Assembly (NCBI GenBank): GCA_965263045.1
Contig: CBDHGK010000023.1
Span: forward strand, 3,062 to 67,061
Source of the DNA: G963664115 sp965263045
GTDB taxonomy: Bacteria > Acidobacteriota > Terriglobia > 20CM-2-55-15
DNA: 64,000 nucleotides
Reading direction: 5' to 3'
How positions within the stretch are numbered: the first letter of the stretch is position 1; each line of letters opens with the position of its first letter. This document shows, one piece after another, positions 34,001 through 43,662 of the stretch. A model generated the notes under the pieces. The model worked only from the letters and a program-made list of their open reading frames with translations, was not told the origin of the DNA and searched no databases. A program made the translations under genes and the position numbers.

Positions 34001-36898
34001 TCAGGGTGTTCGTCCGTGCTCTTGTTGGTAGTAGACGTTATTCACTTGATAGGAGACGGTTGACGCCTGTCCGGAGTCCACCAGCGGGAAACTGATCGCA
34101 AACCCAAGCACTGGAATATGTTCCGCCTCAGCCTCCACATTGCCCGTGCTATTGATTGGATACAGGAGGAGCAGCCCTTTGTTGACAGGGCGGACTTTCC
34201 TTAGATTTGGTCCAGATGGCCGATTCGGTTTCTCACGCCCACGAGGATCCTGTTTCCATTCCCGAAGGGTCATGCGGGTAGCCTCTTCGACTTGTGACTC
34301 ACTAAGCCCGGCCTGTTCATCCTCCGGATTGACAAGCCGTCGGATTCGATAGTGGTTCTCCTCCTCCAAGACCCTGCGGGCGTTATCCTTCTCCGTGGGT
34401 TGGGTAACGTCTCGACCCAAGTAGTAACCCCGTTTGACTCGTGGTACTTCCTCCTTTCCAAGTCTAGCGTTCTCGCCTGGAACGTTTCCTGAACACAGCT
34501 GAACAGTCCATTCGACAAGCCTTCCGGAGTCCACCTCGGCGCGAATGTACTCCGACAGCAGCGATGGGATGCACTTCTGAGAGGCCTCGTGTCCTGTGTA
34601 CGAGCCCAGAAACTCGAGTACGCCTTCAGCCGACACGCCGTCCCAGACACGAGCGTTCGGTGAGGTACCAGCTTTGCTGATCCTTCCCTGGCGGTCGAGC
34701 TGTTCCGCCAGTTTTTGTCCAGCGGCCCAGTTCTTATCGACCGTCGTCAGATCGCGTCGGAAGTTGATCGTCTCAGAGATATCGCCAGCGAAAGTCACGC
34801 GAATGTTCTGTCCATGCCGCATCTTGACACGCGACGTGACCAACAGCAGCGGATGGCATCGAACACGATGCCCGAACTCCTTCGGTGTCGCTCCGCTGAT
34901 CGCCATGCGATTGAAGTCGTCTCGAAGCTCATCACTCGCAACTGCTATGTGACTCAACCAGTCGATCAGATCGGTGGTGCTGAATAGTCGACACAAATCC
35001 AGACAGCCAGGGCGATATCCGAACCAGCGGCCCATCTGCATCAAAGTGTCGTACATGCGTGACGCGCGCAAAAAGTAGCTGACGGTGAGGCCTTCGAGTG
35101 TGAGTCCGCGGGACAGCTTGTCGCCACCGACAGCGATCACATTCAGGCCATGTTCTCTGTGGCTTACGTAGTCAAGGACCTCACCTGATAGTCCGTGAAT
35201 CGTCCGAACTTCGATCGACTCAATGACAGCATCGAGTCGCGCATCAATCTCACTCCACTCGTGCGGTGGACAGTCCTTCTCATCTATTTCTGCCGTCGTT
35301 CTAACATAGTCAGTTTCCCAGAGTGTTCGAAACTCGTTGCGAATGGTGTCGGAGGTGTATCTCATGCAGCGCCTGACCTCTGCCATTTCCTCTTTCAGCT
35401 GTTCAACCACTTGTTCCTGTACGGCAGTGAATCGGGTCACGTGAACGAGCATTGAGTTGTGAGCTGTTTCATATCCACGAGCCTTTCTCGTAGCGGTAGA
35501 AAGAATGAAACAGCGAATCGCACCTTGCAGGGACGGCGGCAGGGCGATCGCACTTGCGAATCGAGGTGTGTGTCCCTTGTTATGAAGCGGTGGCAGCCAG
35601 CCTTCTCTTTCCCTGAGGCCCGGGCTTGCTGCGTGGTCGGTGACGTGTCTTGTGATCGGCAGCCCTGGCGTCGGGTTCCCGTTCCCATCCTCGCCGCCGA
35701 AGATTCTGGTTGCCCCGACGTAGTTGGAGGGTGTGGGCAGCGACAGGATAAAGCTTCGAGGAAAGAGATCCTCACCAATGTCTTTGGCTCGACTGCTCTC
35801 GTGGATGAATATATTCGCGAAGGGTGTAGCTGTGTAACCGACGTAGGCGCGCCTGTTAGACAGTTCGAGGAGTTCACGAATGCGTCTGTTCAAGGTTGTC
35901 GGATCGTGTTCTTCATCTACATTCCCATCCTCGTCAAAGGCTCCTTCCCTGGTGTCGATACTCCCCTGGTCACACTCATCGTCCACCACGAGCATTGGAC
36001 ATATGTCCTTGAGGTAGCGTCTGCCATGCTCGTCAGTACCGTTGGCCACAGACCTGAGCCAGGCGAGCAGATTCCTGAGTACCGGACCATTTTTCTTGAT
36101 GACCAGAAGAAGCGGCTTACCGCCGGGCACGATGCCCAGCTGATTGGCCAGCTGTCTCTTGAAGTCCCCACCGTCGGCCCTGGTGGTCAGAGTGTCGGGC
36201 CGGACTGTCGCATCGATCCGTCCTACGCCAGTAGCCCTGACACCACCACCGGGAGTTACGTCGGTGGGGTCGTAGCCGACGAATCCTTCCTCCAGCCTTA
36301 TCTGCGTCTGGCTACGGAGACTCTTGTGAAAGCCTGCCAAGACAACGATTAGTTTGTAGCCAGCATCCACGGCCTTCGCAATGAGGCCGATGTAGTGAGA
36401 CGTTTTCCCTGCTTGAACGTGACCGACAACCATTCCACGACGATCCCATGGGCTGGTCCGATCAGGTGCCGTGAGCAGGCCAAGCACTCGGTCAGTTGTC
36501 TCGTCAAGCTTCAGTAAAGTGCGTTTTGCCCAGCCCTGTTCAAGAAGAAACTGCTCGTATCTGCGCCAGTAAACCCACTCGATTTCGGCCTTCCGGCTCT
36601 GTAGCCAAGGTTCGTACCCATCCTCATCCGAAGACAGAAGGCGTTCTTCACCGATCAAGGTGGCAAACGAGCGCTCAAGCTCGGCAACAAGCATCCCAGC
36701 ATCGACCTCTTGGAGTTCAAGGAACTCAAGCGTCTCATGCACGACCTGTTCTATCTCATGCCGTTCCAAGACTCGGGGAGGGTTCCCGATCAGGCGGTTA
36801 AGTTTGACGCTCACAAACGTTCGAGCATCGTTATAGTCCGTTCCCAATGTCTCAGGTCTCCGCTTTGAGCGTGCCAATGATCGCCACCGCCCGGTCAT
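34001..36898 (-). CDS. Z1-domain helicase-like ATPase
   Basis: Up to 965 residues. The ATG at 36898 would overlap the upstream gene by 47 bases; a TTG at 36847, just after that gene's stop and with GGAG before it, is a good alternative. It is a superfamily-II-like ATPase with Walker A GHVQAGKTSHYIG (159-171), the Walker B-type MLVVDDECDQGS, AYVGYTATPFANIFI and the late motif VGGDKLSRGLTLEGLTVSYF. RASRMYDTLMQMGRWFGYR is characteristic of the Z1 family. Known neighbours of Z1 proteins are MORC/MutL-like ATPases and DUF4420 proteins, as here. Inferred role: motor or remodeler of the defence system. Confidence 0.87.
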   Translation of the reverse strand: MTGRWRSLARSKRRPETLGTDYNDARTFVSVKLNRLIGNPPRVLERHEIEQVVHETLEFLELQEVDAGMLVAELERSFATLIGEERLLSSDEDGYEPWLQSRKAEIEWVYWRRYEQFLLEQGWAKRTLLKLDETTDRVLGLLTAPDRTSPWDRRGMVVGHVQAGKTSHYIGLIAKAVDAGYKLIVVLAGFHKSLRSQTQIRLEEGFVGYDPTDVTPGGGVRATGVGRIDATVRPDTLTTRADGGDFKRQLANQLGIVPGGKPLLLVIKKNGPVLRNLLAWLRSVANGTDEHGRRYLKDICPMLVVDDECDQGSIDTREGAFDEDGNVDEEHDPTTLNRRIRELLELSNRRAYVGYTATPFANIFIHESSRAKDIGEDLFPRSFILSLPTPSNYVGATRIFGGEDGNGNPTPGLPITRHVTDHAASPGLREREGWLPPLHNKGHTPRFASAIALPPSLQGAIRCFILSTATRKARGYETAHNSMLVHVTRFTAVQEQVVEQLKEEMAEVRRCMRYTSDTIRNEFRTLWETDYVRTTAEIDEKDCPPHEWSEIDARLDAVIESIEVRTIHGLSGEVLDYVSHREHGLNVIAVGGDKLSRGLTLEGLTVSYFLRASRMYDTLMQMGRWFGYRPGCLDLCRLFSTTDLIDWLSHIAVASDELRDDFNRMAISGATPKEFGHRVRCHPLLLVTSRVKMRHGQNIRVTFAGDISETINFRRDLTTVDKNWAAGQKLAEQLDRQGRISKAGTSPNARVWDGVSAEGVLEFLGSYTGHEASQKCIPSLLSEYIRAEVDSGRLVEWTVQLCSGNVPGENARLGKEEVPRVKRGYYLGRDVTQPTEKDNARRVLEEENHYRIRRLVNPEDEQAGLSESQVEEATRMTLREWKQDPRGREKPNRPSGPNLRKVRPVNKGLLLLYPINSTGNVEAEAEHIPVLGFAISFPLVDSGQASTVSYQVNNVYYQQEHGRTP

Positions 36899-38384
36899 TC
36901 ATGAACTCCTCCGAGGAGAGTAAGCGAGCGACAGCGGTTTCGTGTGACAGCTTCCCGTGACGTCGCAAACCTCTGTATGCAATCTCGACCACGCGACGTA
37001 ATTTCACGTCGTCCGTACTTTCAAATGGCGCGGATGGGGCATCGGGGTGCTCTGCGGCATCCAACCAGATCTGCTGCACTGGAACGGTTTCCTCGATGAT
37101 CTTGAGCATTGCGTCTAGTTCTTCGCGGAGATCGCCGGAAGTCGCCCTTGACACGCTCTGGACAAGAGGGTGTGTCCGATCGATGCGATAGCCGACCACA
37201 CCATCTCTGCGAAAAGTGCGCCACGGGCGCGAGGGAGTGTCACGCGTGGTTCGTCGGCCGTACCGACCACGATGCGCATACACTTCCCTGGCTCTCCGGC
37301 GTACGTCACTCGCGAGGCCGTAAAGTCGATCATGGATTGCGGCGGGTGGAACAGCGGTCGACTTCTTGACATCGATCTGCCAGAGATGATCCATCGAGTT
37401 CGAGAAGTCGAGACGGATCCTTGCCAACTTGTAGTGTTCCTCCTTCGTCCAGGGCCGTCCCTTCCCAAGCCCGAGCCAGCTTCCGGGTAGGATCAGGCGC
37501 TCGTTACGGTAGACGTAAAAACCTTGCTGGGCATTCCACCCTGCCGGCCCTGACACGCCAGCATGATCGGAATGCCCCAACCGATCCTTATGTGGAAGAA
37601 CGAAACCCTTCACGGTTATCCTGTCCGCCCCTAGCGTAATCGGGTCAATCGGGTACGCTTGTGTGGCCGCATGGTGTTCTAGAAACGGATCCCATGCGTT
37701 AACTCGGTTCCCATTGAGATTGATAGTCAAACGGGGTTTGGGGCCCGCGAGGTACCGATGAAATACCATCGCAAGGTGAAGTTCCACTTGCTCAACTAGT
37801 CGAAAGAAATGGCTGCGGGCTGCAGCGGAATCCGAGCCTGCGAGGCTCACCAATCGGTCCATGACTTCCCACAGGACCACAGTCCCATGATCCGTAACGT
37901 CGTCGGTTTCCAGCAGATACTCCGATCCGGGAGCTGGCGATTTCAGTAGCTGCCAACCTTTCACTTTAGGTCTTCCGAGATGATCCAGATCCCACCTGCG
38001 CACATGGGTTTGATCGGTTGTGGAGGCAACCGTCAGGCGGCGGCACTGAGAGAGAGACGCCGTCTTGAGTCCAAGACCAAATCGCCCCAGGTCTTCAGGC
38101 TCTCGTTCGTCGAGGGGGTGCCGGCTGCCGAGGCGCATGGCGGCGCGCAGGACATCTTGGCCCATACCCTCCCCGTCGTCGGCAATCCGGATCCAGGATC
38201 GCTGCCCTTCCCACTCGAATACGAGCCAGACGTTCTGAGCCCTCGCTGCAATGCTGTTATCTATCAGATCTGCAATAGCTGCGGGTAAGGTGTAGCCATG
38301 CGCCCGCATGGATTCGATCATCGACGAGGGCTCAGGTGCGACATCGTCAAAGTCACAATCTTCGTTGACGCCTGGTCTTGTCAT
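36852..38384 (-). CDS. GHKL (MutL/MORC-like) ATPase
   Basis: About 510 residues from ATG 38384 (MTRPGVNEDCDFDDVAPEPS) with AGGG upstream; a GTG seven codons earlier is possible. ATP-binding motifs are IADLIDNSIAAR (N-box), IADDGEGMG and GRFGLGLKTASLSQC. The rest contains a transducer-like domain (WQIDVKKSTAVPP) with its conserved lysines and a helical C-terminus. It sits between a second GHKL protein and the Z1 ATPase. Inferred role: ATP-driven DNA clamp. Confidence 0.85.
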   Translation of the reverse strand: MTRPGVNEDCDFDDVAPEPSSMIESMRAHGYTLPAAIADLIDNSIAARAQNVWLVFEWEGQRSWIRIADDGEGMGQDVLRAAMRLGSRHPLDEREPEDLGRFGLGLKTASLSQCRRLTVASTTDQTHVRRWDLDHLGRPKVKGWQLLKSPAPGSEYLLETDDVTDHGTVVLWEVMDRLVSLAGSDSAAARSHFFRLVEQVELHLAMVFHRYLAGPKPRLTINLNGNRVNAWDPFLEHHAATQAYPIDPITLGADRITVKGFVLPHKDRLGHSDHAGVSGPAGWNAQQGFYVYRNERLILPGSWLGLGKGRPWTKEEHYKLARIRLDFSNSMDHLWQIDVKKSTAVPPAAIHDRLYGLASDVRRRAREVYAHRGRYGRRTTRDTPSRPWRTFRRDGVVGYRIDRTHPLVQSVSRATSGDLREELDAMLKIIEETVPVQQIWLDAAEHPDAPSAPFESTDDVKLRRVVEIAYRGLRRHGKLSHETAVARLLSSEEFMNDRAVAIIGTLKAET

Positions 38385-38491
38385 CTGTACGGCCCTGCTT
38401 CCCACAGTTTCCGATGGTGTACTGCCTGTTCTCGAGTTCTAGGAATGCGAACCTGAGAAATCCATCCGGGGAACGAGCATCTTGCTGCACT

Positions 38492-40546
38492 TCAGCGATC
38501 AAAAGTCGCCCGGGGGCGTTTTCGTGGAAGATCAAACTGGATATGGGTTCCGGGACGGCCCCGCTTTATCAATTCGATTACACCTCCGTGAGCCGAGACC
38601 ATATCCTTTGCCACCGCCAACCCGAGGCCTTGGCCCTGTTCCTTGCCGGAGAAGAAGGGGTCGAAGACCCGGTCTCTGTATTCCGCCGGGATGCCCGGGC
38701 CAGTGTCTGAAAAGGTGACGACACACCGATCATCGGCCTCTGTTGCGGCCACAGAAATCTGGCGGCGCCGGGCGCTGTCAATCCAGTCCAGGGAATTCGT
38801 AGCAAGGATGAGCAGCAGCCGCAGGAACAACTCTGGTCGCATTTCGGCCCGCAGGATGCTGCCATCCGGAATGCTGGTGTCGAATGTCACCTCCTTCTCC
38901 TCCATGAGGGGGCGCACCATTGCCGCGAAGCGGTTGAACTCCGACGCAACGTTAATGGTTCGCCGCCGATTGTTCCCTTCATTGCCCTCGACTAAGGCGA
39001 GCATCTTCATGCGCGCGTCGATCGCGTCGACGTTGGTCCGCAGAGATCTGAACTCCGAGCGTAGCGCCCGACTGCCGCTTCCGTTCAAACTTCCCTGAAG
39101 GGATTCGGCGGCCACCCGTACGCGTGCCAAAGGTTCTTGGACTGCCGTCCGCACGCTGCTCGACAGCTGGGCGAGGGCGGCAAGGTCGGTGTACTGGCTG
39201 ATAAGTTTCTGTTGCCTGAGTGCCTCGCTGGCACGGGTTTCTCTCAGATCCCGGCACACACGCTCGAGTTCTGTCCTGAGGGCGCCTTCGGCCTTTTGTG
39301 TCACCCGCTCCAGCTCGGCGTATGGGGATCCGCCCCCGTTTCCTGAAGGACTCTGGGGTAACTCAATTCGTCCGGCCGGGTGTCTAATCTTCTGACGCTC
39401 AGCTTCCAGCATTTGAAGGACGAAATACAGGAGTCGCCGTAGATCCTCAAGCGCCCTGTTCTGGAGTAACCCCTCGCGGTTGGTCTGATCCCGCAACTTG
39501 GGGTTGGCATCTCTCGAGATATGTACCGACCCTACGAGCTGATTGTTACTCAGCCGAACGACCGGATTGTTCACGCGCCTCTGATCTAGCCGGAGCCAGT
39601 CGTCGTGGGGTTCGCCGTACGGCCAGACCCTGAAGCCGTTGCGGTAGATACTGATCCCCGTCCACTGCTTCAGCCACGCCCGTAATTCCGAGACCGGGCC
39701 GACGCGTGCCAGTGCGTCGAGATCAAAGGCAAAGAGCTGGACCCTGACAGGCCCGCAACGCAGCTCACCACTCCCGTTCCAGCTGTACTTCTCTGGTCTG
39801 GACCCGCCGAGTCTGATCGCGATCTGGTTTCCACCGTCAAAACTCGCGTCGATCGCGTAAGGCGCCCGTTCCAGGAACGGCATCTCCAGTCCCCCCCCAT
39901 AGTCGGGAAACTCATCGGACACGATCGTCACCCGGAAGTCCGAGAGGTCTGAGAACGGCGTGATCAAGCGCGCTAGACGCGTACTCAACCGTCGGAACAT
40001 CCGTTCGTTCCAGGCGGTCCGCAGGCGCGACAGAGTGAGAACGGTGCCGTTCCAGCGCTTCTTGGTTCCAGGTTCCATCCGCCAGTGACAGCGGACATCG
40101 GAGAGCATCAGGTCGTCGTTGTCGAACCGGTCCCAGTCCACGAAGGCACGGATCTCCTGCGTCGACCTCGGGCAGCGCGACCTCATTTCAAGGTGGGCCG
40201 CCAGCTTGTCCGCCGCAAAACGCCCGACACCTTTCTCTCCCAGGAAACGGCGGCCCTTCTTCGTCCGATCACTCTTGTCACGCTTCCAAGCGTTCGCTGG
40301 CTCCATCCAGCGCCCCAGGAGCGTCTCTCGGTCGATGCCGTGCCCATTGTCGGACACAGTGATCGATCCTCCAGGTTCGGTAACCGCCTTGAACTCGATC
40401 GTGACCTCCGTGGCATCGGCGTCATGTGCGTTCTTGACCAGTTCGACGAGCGCTACAACTTCATCGCTGATGAGTTCGGCTCCGATCAGCTTCATGAGCC
40501 GGGCGCGCGGACGAAATGTGACTGAACTTAGCCGACTGTTCTTCAC
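38492..40546 (-). CDS. Double-GHKL protein with histidine-kinase-like C-terminus
   Basis: 684 residues, GTG start at 40546 overlapping the methylase stop. There are two ATP-binding modules. The N-terminal one has VALVELVKNAHDADAT, VSDNGHGI and LGEKGVGRFAADKL. After a coiled-coil region (about 390-480) the C-terminal one has LILATNSLDWIDSA, VTFSDTGPGIPAEY and GQGLGLAVAKDMVSAHGG, as in sensor kinases. An obvious phospho-acceptor histidine box was not found. No membrane segment or response regulator is nearby. Inferred: a cytoplasmic GHKL switch of the defence operon. Confidence 0.83.
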   Translation of the reverse strand: MKNSRLSSVTFRPRARLMKLIGAELISDEVVALVELVKNAHDADATEVTIEFKAVTEPGGSITVSDNGHGIDRETLLGRWMEPANAWKRDKSDRTKKGRRFLGEKGVGRFAADKLAAHLEMRSRCPRSTQEIRAFVDWDRFDNDDLMLSDVRCHWRMEPGTKKRWNGTVLTLSRLRTAWNERMFRRLSTRLARLITPFSDLSDFRVTIVSDEFPDYGGGLEMPFLERAPYAIDASFDGGNQIAIRLGGSRPEKYSWNGSGELRCGPVRVQLFAFDLDALARVGPVSELRAWLKQWTGISIYRNGFRVWPYGEPHDDWLRLDQRRVNNPVVRLSNNQLVGSVHISRDANPKLRDQTNREGLLQNRALEDLRRLLYFVLQMLEAERQKIRHPAGRIELPQSPSGNGGGSPYAELERVTQKAEGALRTELERVCRDLRETRASEALRQQKLISQYTDLAALAQLSSSVRTAVQEPLARVRVAAESLQGSLNGSGSRALRSEFRSLRTNVDAIDARMKMLALVEGNEGNNRRRTINVASEFNRFAAMVRPLMEEKEVTFDTSIPDGSILRAEMRPELFLRLLLILATNSLDWIDSARRRQISVAATEADDRCVVTFSDTGPGIPAEYRDRVFDPFFSGKEQGQGLGLAVAKDMVSAHGGVIELIKRGRPGTHIQFDLPRKRPRATFDR

Positions 40547-42663
40547 CTTCTACCTCTGCTCTCCAGGAGCCTCTTGAAGGTCTTCGCGACGGCTTCGGAC
40601 AACACAGGTGGAACCGCGTTTCCAAGCTGCCGCCACTGATCACTCGGAGCTCCGCAGAAAATGTAGCGATCATGGAATGACTGCACCCGCGCACCCTCTC
40701 GCGCTGTAATGGAGCGTGGCTGCGTGGGATGGACGTAGCCATTCCCGTCCTTCGCCAGATGAGCCACGATCGTCTTGCACGGAGTCCTTCCGCTGAGCCT
40801 TGCGTACTTGTCATCGAAAATGTCCGAGCGGTAGCGCATCAGATCGGTCCGCTGGTGACGCTCGAGAAAATGTACGCTGTCCTCACCCGGCCGCAGCAGT
40901 CCATAGAGTTCCAGGTCTCGCGGGTTGTGGTAGCGCACCGTATGGTTGTAAAGCAGTTCAGACCCGTCCAGGATTCTGAATTTCGACAGATATCGCCGGG
41001 ATCGTTTGTCCGTCGTGGCGTGATCTGATGTCCAGCGGGCCACAGCTGCACCCGCATCCGCGGCGCGCTCTGGTAAATCGAAGATCGCCTCATCCAGAGT
41101 TACCGGAGGAAGCGCGTCCGGGGGAACCTCCTGCTGAGAGGCCTGGTAGTCAGCTTCAGGAAACGCTGGGAGACTCTTGCCTCTCGTGGCCACCAGAAAA
41201 TAGCGCACACGCTCCTGCGGGACGCCGAAGGCCGCGGCGTTGAGCTTCCAGATGGCGGTCCGGTATCCTCCCTTGCTCTCCAGGATCGCCGCAGCGTTCT
41301 CCAGAAACGAAGCGCCACCAAGCTTTGCAGACTTCATGCCCGGCACGTTCTCCATGAGAAAGATCCGGGGCTTCAACTCAAGAGCCGCGCCAACCATGTA
41401 TTCGAAAAGGTAATTGCGTTCGTCGGTCGCCATCCTATAGCGGAGCAGCGTCTTCCTTGAGCGAAACCCCGCCTGCGAGAAGCCCTGACAGGGCGGCGCA
41501 CCGACCAGCACATCGATCGTTCGCCGGCCAGAGAGTCTCTTTAGTTCACCAGGCTCCAAGGTTTGGATCTCCCGGCACAGAACCCTGTCATCTGGCACGT
41601 AAGGATGGTTCAGCCGGTACGTCTTCAGTGCAACAGGGTCGCTGTCGAGAGCGAGTAGAATCTGAAATCCGGCTCTTCCGAATCCCTCGGAGAGCCCGCC
41701 GGCGCCGCAGAACAGATCCACCACCGTTGGTGCTCCAGATGCTCCGGCTTCCGACGCCGCTTGCCGACGGTACGTGGCGCAGAAGTTTCTCAGATCGCAC
41801 CGCACGCACTTCGGCCTCTGAGCGGTACAAACCTCCCGACCGTGTACCAGCAGGTTGACATGCAAGGAATACCGAAGACTTGGGGGTATCAGCTCAGCCA
41901 GAACGTTCTGGAGTTGTTTGTGATCAAGACCTTCGAGATCCAAGCCTAGTGCTCTATAGAGACCAAGTCTGGTCAGGACGCGTCCGACGTGGGTATCGAC
42001 TGGAAAGACCTGGCGATCGAGCGAGTACATCATGATGCAGTACGCGCTCTTATTTTCTATCTCCGGCAACGAACACAGGAACTGGCACAACTCTACATTT
42101 GACCAGTCGCTGACCGGATCCAGCGTGCACGTGCCGAACGTCTCCTTGAGCCTGGCTAGAGCGCCGAAGAGGCTGTCCGTCTTCTTCGCGGCCAGCCCAC
42201 CCGAATAGATGAGTTTCTCCACCCGTCGCCTATGCGCCGACAGGAGTAGGTCCCAGCTGGGAAACGCGCGCTTCAGTTTCTCGTAAGTTTCCTGGTACGC
42301 GCCCTCACGCGTTTTTCTCGCCAGGATGATGTACACGAGCTCATCGACGGGGTCCTTCTTGTTCCCTAGGCTTGGAGTCCCATGGAGAACTGACAGGATC
42401 CGGGCGACCTCTCGAATGAAGCTGATGCCTTCATCAACTCGAGAACGAGCTTGCTGGCTCGTCTCACCTGCGACCAAGGGGTAGCGCTCTGGTTCGGCGA
42501 GGACCCCTTTCACCATTGCTGTGCGCCACAGGCGGACGGACGCAGGATACCTGCGTGTACGGTGGTAGAAATCACGCCGCTCGCTGGTGTGGGGTGACCA
42601 GTCAGCAGTGTCGGGCTCGGGGCGCGGCTTGATCTTGGAGGTCAATTCCGTCTTCCGGCTCAT
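40543..42663 (-). CDS. Endonuclease III-like glycosylase fused to C5 DNA methyltransferase
   Basis: 706 residues. Residues about 100-300 form a helix-hairpin-helix-GPD glycosylase: LPEIENKSAYC carries Lys205 and PVDTHVGRVLTRLG Asp223. CTAQRPKCVRCDLRNFC (279-295) is an exact C-x6-C-x2-C-x5-C iron-sulphur motif of endonuclease III. Residues 312-706 are a C5 methylase: VVDLFCGAGGLSEG, GAPPCQGFSQAG (Cys392), LMENVPGM, QERVRYFLVA and LGNAVPPVLSEA. Methylation and base-excision removal of T from T:G mispairs (as in MIG-type glycosylases) could thus sit on one chain. It is coupled to the Xre gene upstream and the double-GHKL gene downstream. Confidence 0.9.
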   Translation of the reverse strand: MSRKTELTSKIKPRPEPDTADWSPHTSERRDFYHRTRRYPASVRLWRTAMVKGVLAEPERYPLVAGETSQQARSRVDEGISFIREVARILSVLHGTPSLGNKKDPVDELVYIILARKTREGAYQETYEKLKRAFPSWDLLLSAHRRRVEKLIYSGGLAAKKTDSLFGALARLKETFGTCTLDPVSDWSNVELCQFLCSLPEIENKSAYCIMMYSLDRQVFPVDTHVGRVLTRLGLYRALGLDLEGLDHKQLQNVLAELIPPSLRYSLHVNLLVHGREVCTAQRPKCVRCDLRNFCATYRRQAASEAGASGAPTVVDLFCGAGGLSEGFGRAGFQILLALDSDPVALKTYRLNHPYVPDDRVLCREIQTLEPGELKRLSGRRTIDVLVGAPPCQGFSQAGFRSRKTLLRYRMATDERNYLFEYMVGAALELKPRIFLMENVPGMKSAKLGGASFLENAAAILESKGGYRTAIWKLNAAAFGVPQERVRYFLVATRGKSLPAFPEADYQASQQEVPPDALPPVTLDEAIFDLPERAADAGAAVARWTSDHATTDKRSRRYLSKFRILDGSELLYNHTVRYHNPRDLELYGLLRPGEDSVHFLERHQRTDLMRYRSDIFDDKYARLSGRTPCKTIVAHLAKDGNGYVHPTQPRSITAREGARVQSFHDRYIFCGAPSDQWRQLGNAVPPVLSEAVAKTFKRLLESRGRR

Positions 42664-42953
42664 TTGCTCCGACGCTCCCCATTTCGCCTGGTTCGACGAG
42701 TCCCTCGCGCGCGAGCGGGATCGGCAGGAGATCGGTCAGGACCATCAAAAGACTCACCGGCCACCACGCCGGATGCGGCAGCCGTGCGCACGATTTGTCG
42801 TGCAGCCAGGGGACTGGGGCGATGTTTCCCGTTTTCCCATCCGTTCACGGTACCGAACGTGACACCAAGTTCTCTGGCAAGTTGTTCCTGGGTCAATCCA
42901 GTCGCGTCGCGGATTTGCTTGATGAGAATGGGAAACTCGATAGACGTGACCAT
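42660..42953 (-). CDS. Xre-type HTH regulator of the defence operon
   Basis: 97 residues from ATG 42953, with the helix-turn-helix LTQEQLARELGVTFGTVNGW ENGKHRPS (residues about 18-45), typical of Xre/Cro proteins and of control proteins in restriction-modification loci. The basic C-terminal tail is low-complexity. Its stop overlaps the methylase start (ATGA). The AT-rich 60 bases upstream (about 42985-43030) are the likely promoter/operator, so it probably autoregulates the operon. Confidence 0.85.
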   Translation of the reverse strand: MVTSIEFPILIKQIRDATGLTQEQLARELGVTFGTVNGWENGKHRPSPLAARQIVRTAAASGVVAGESFDGPDRSPADPARARGTRRTRRNGERRSK

Positions 42954-43662
42954 GAGTGACGCGCGGCCCCTGAGTTCAATGCATGATCGCCATATACAAT
43001 ATCACATCATACTTCATATATCTCCTGCGGTCTCCAAAAAAATCAAAACTTCATTTCTGATTGCGAAGTAATCGGCCCCATCGTGTTTGCCGCTGGCATC
43101 AATCCCGTTACAGCATTGCGGGCCTTCTGTGAATAAACTATGGTTTCGAACACACTCTTATCGCATGCCCAAACCATCGAAAAGACCGCATCTTTCGACC
43201 CCAGACCGCAAGAGGGGGTTTTGGACGAGGGACAGCGCTTCGCATCGGGTTCTGCGTGTACTGCTCCTGATTTCCCGGACAGTCGGGCCCCACGATGACG
43301 GCGTCGCGGGGCATTCAGGATAAAACTTGTCGATTGTTGTTGCATGTAGGAACGAGGCGAGGCGCCAGCCGCCACGACCAATGCATTGTGCGCGGACGCT
43401 GCGGACAAGTACACGGCGACTGTCACGAGCGCCGAAGCGCCGCCTCCGACCAAGGTGACTGGCTCAATTAAGCCCGTCTGGCACTCATCTGGACCAACTC
43501 GTCAACCGCTGACAGATGTCCGGAGCTTAGCACGCGGGTGGTCCGCCGTCCTTCCGGACCGCGACGCAAACGCCCTCAAATTCAGAACGAAGCATCACGA
43601 GCAAGTACGCGCTCTCTTCACCGGGCGCGGCATTCCCCAACGCCGAAGAGTGTCTCGACGGC
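42954..43662. other. Gene-poor spacer upstream of the defence operon
   Basis: The first 80 bases are AT-rich (TATACAATATCACATCATAC at about 42993-43012) and fit a promoter firing into the Xre gene on the minus strand. Beyond that, open frames on both strands overlap each other and have no ribosome sites or recognisable motifs; I see no supportable gene. Confidence 0.4.

Noticed and set aside
38353..38535. 60-codon minus-strand frame between the two GHKL genes
   Set aside because: It overlaps the end of one gene and the start of the next in another frame and has no ribosome site.
43043..43453. 136-codon minus-strand frame upstream of the Xre gene
   Set aside because: An overlapping plus-strand frame is equally good and neither has recognisable motifs or a ribosome site.
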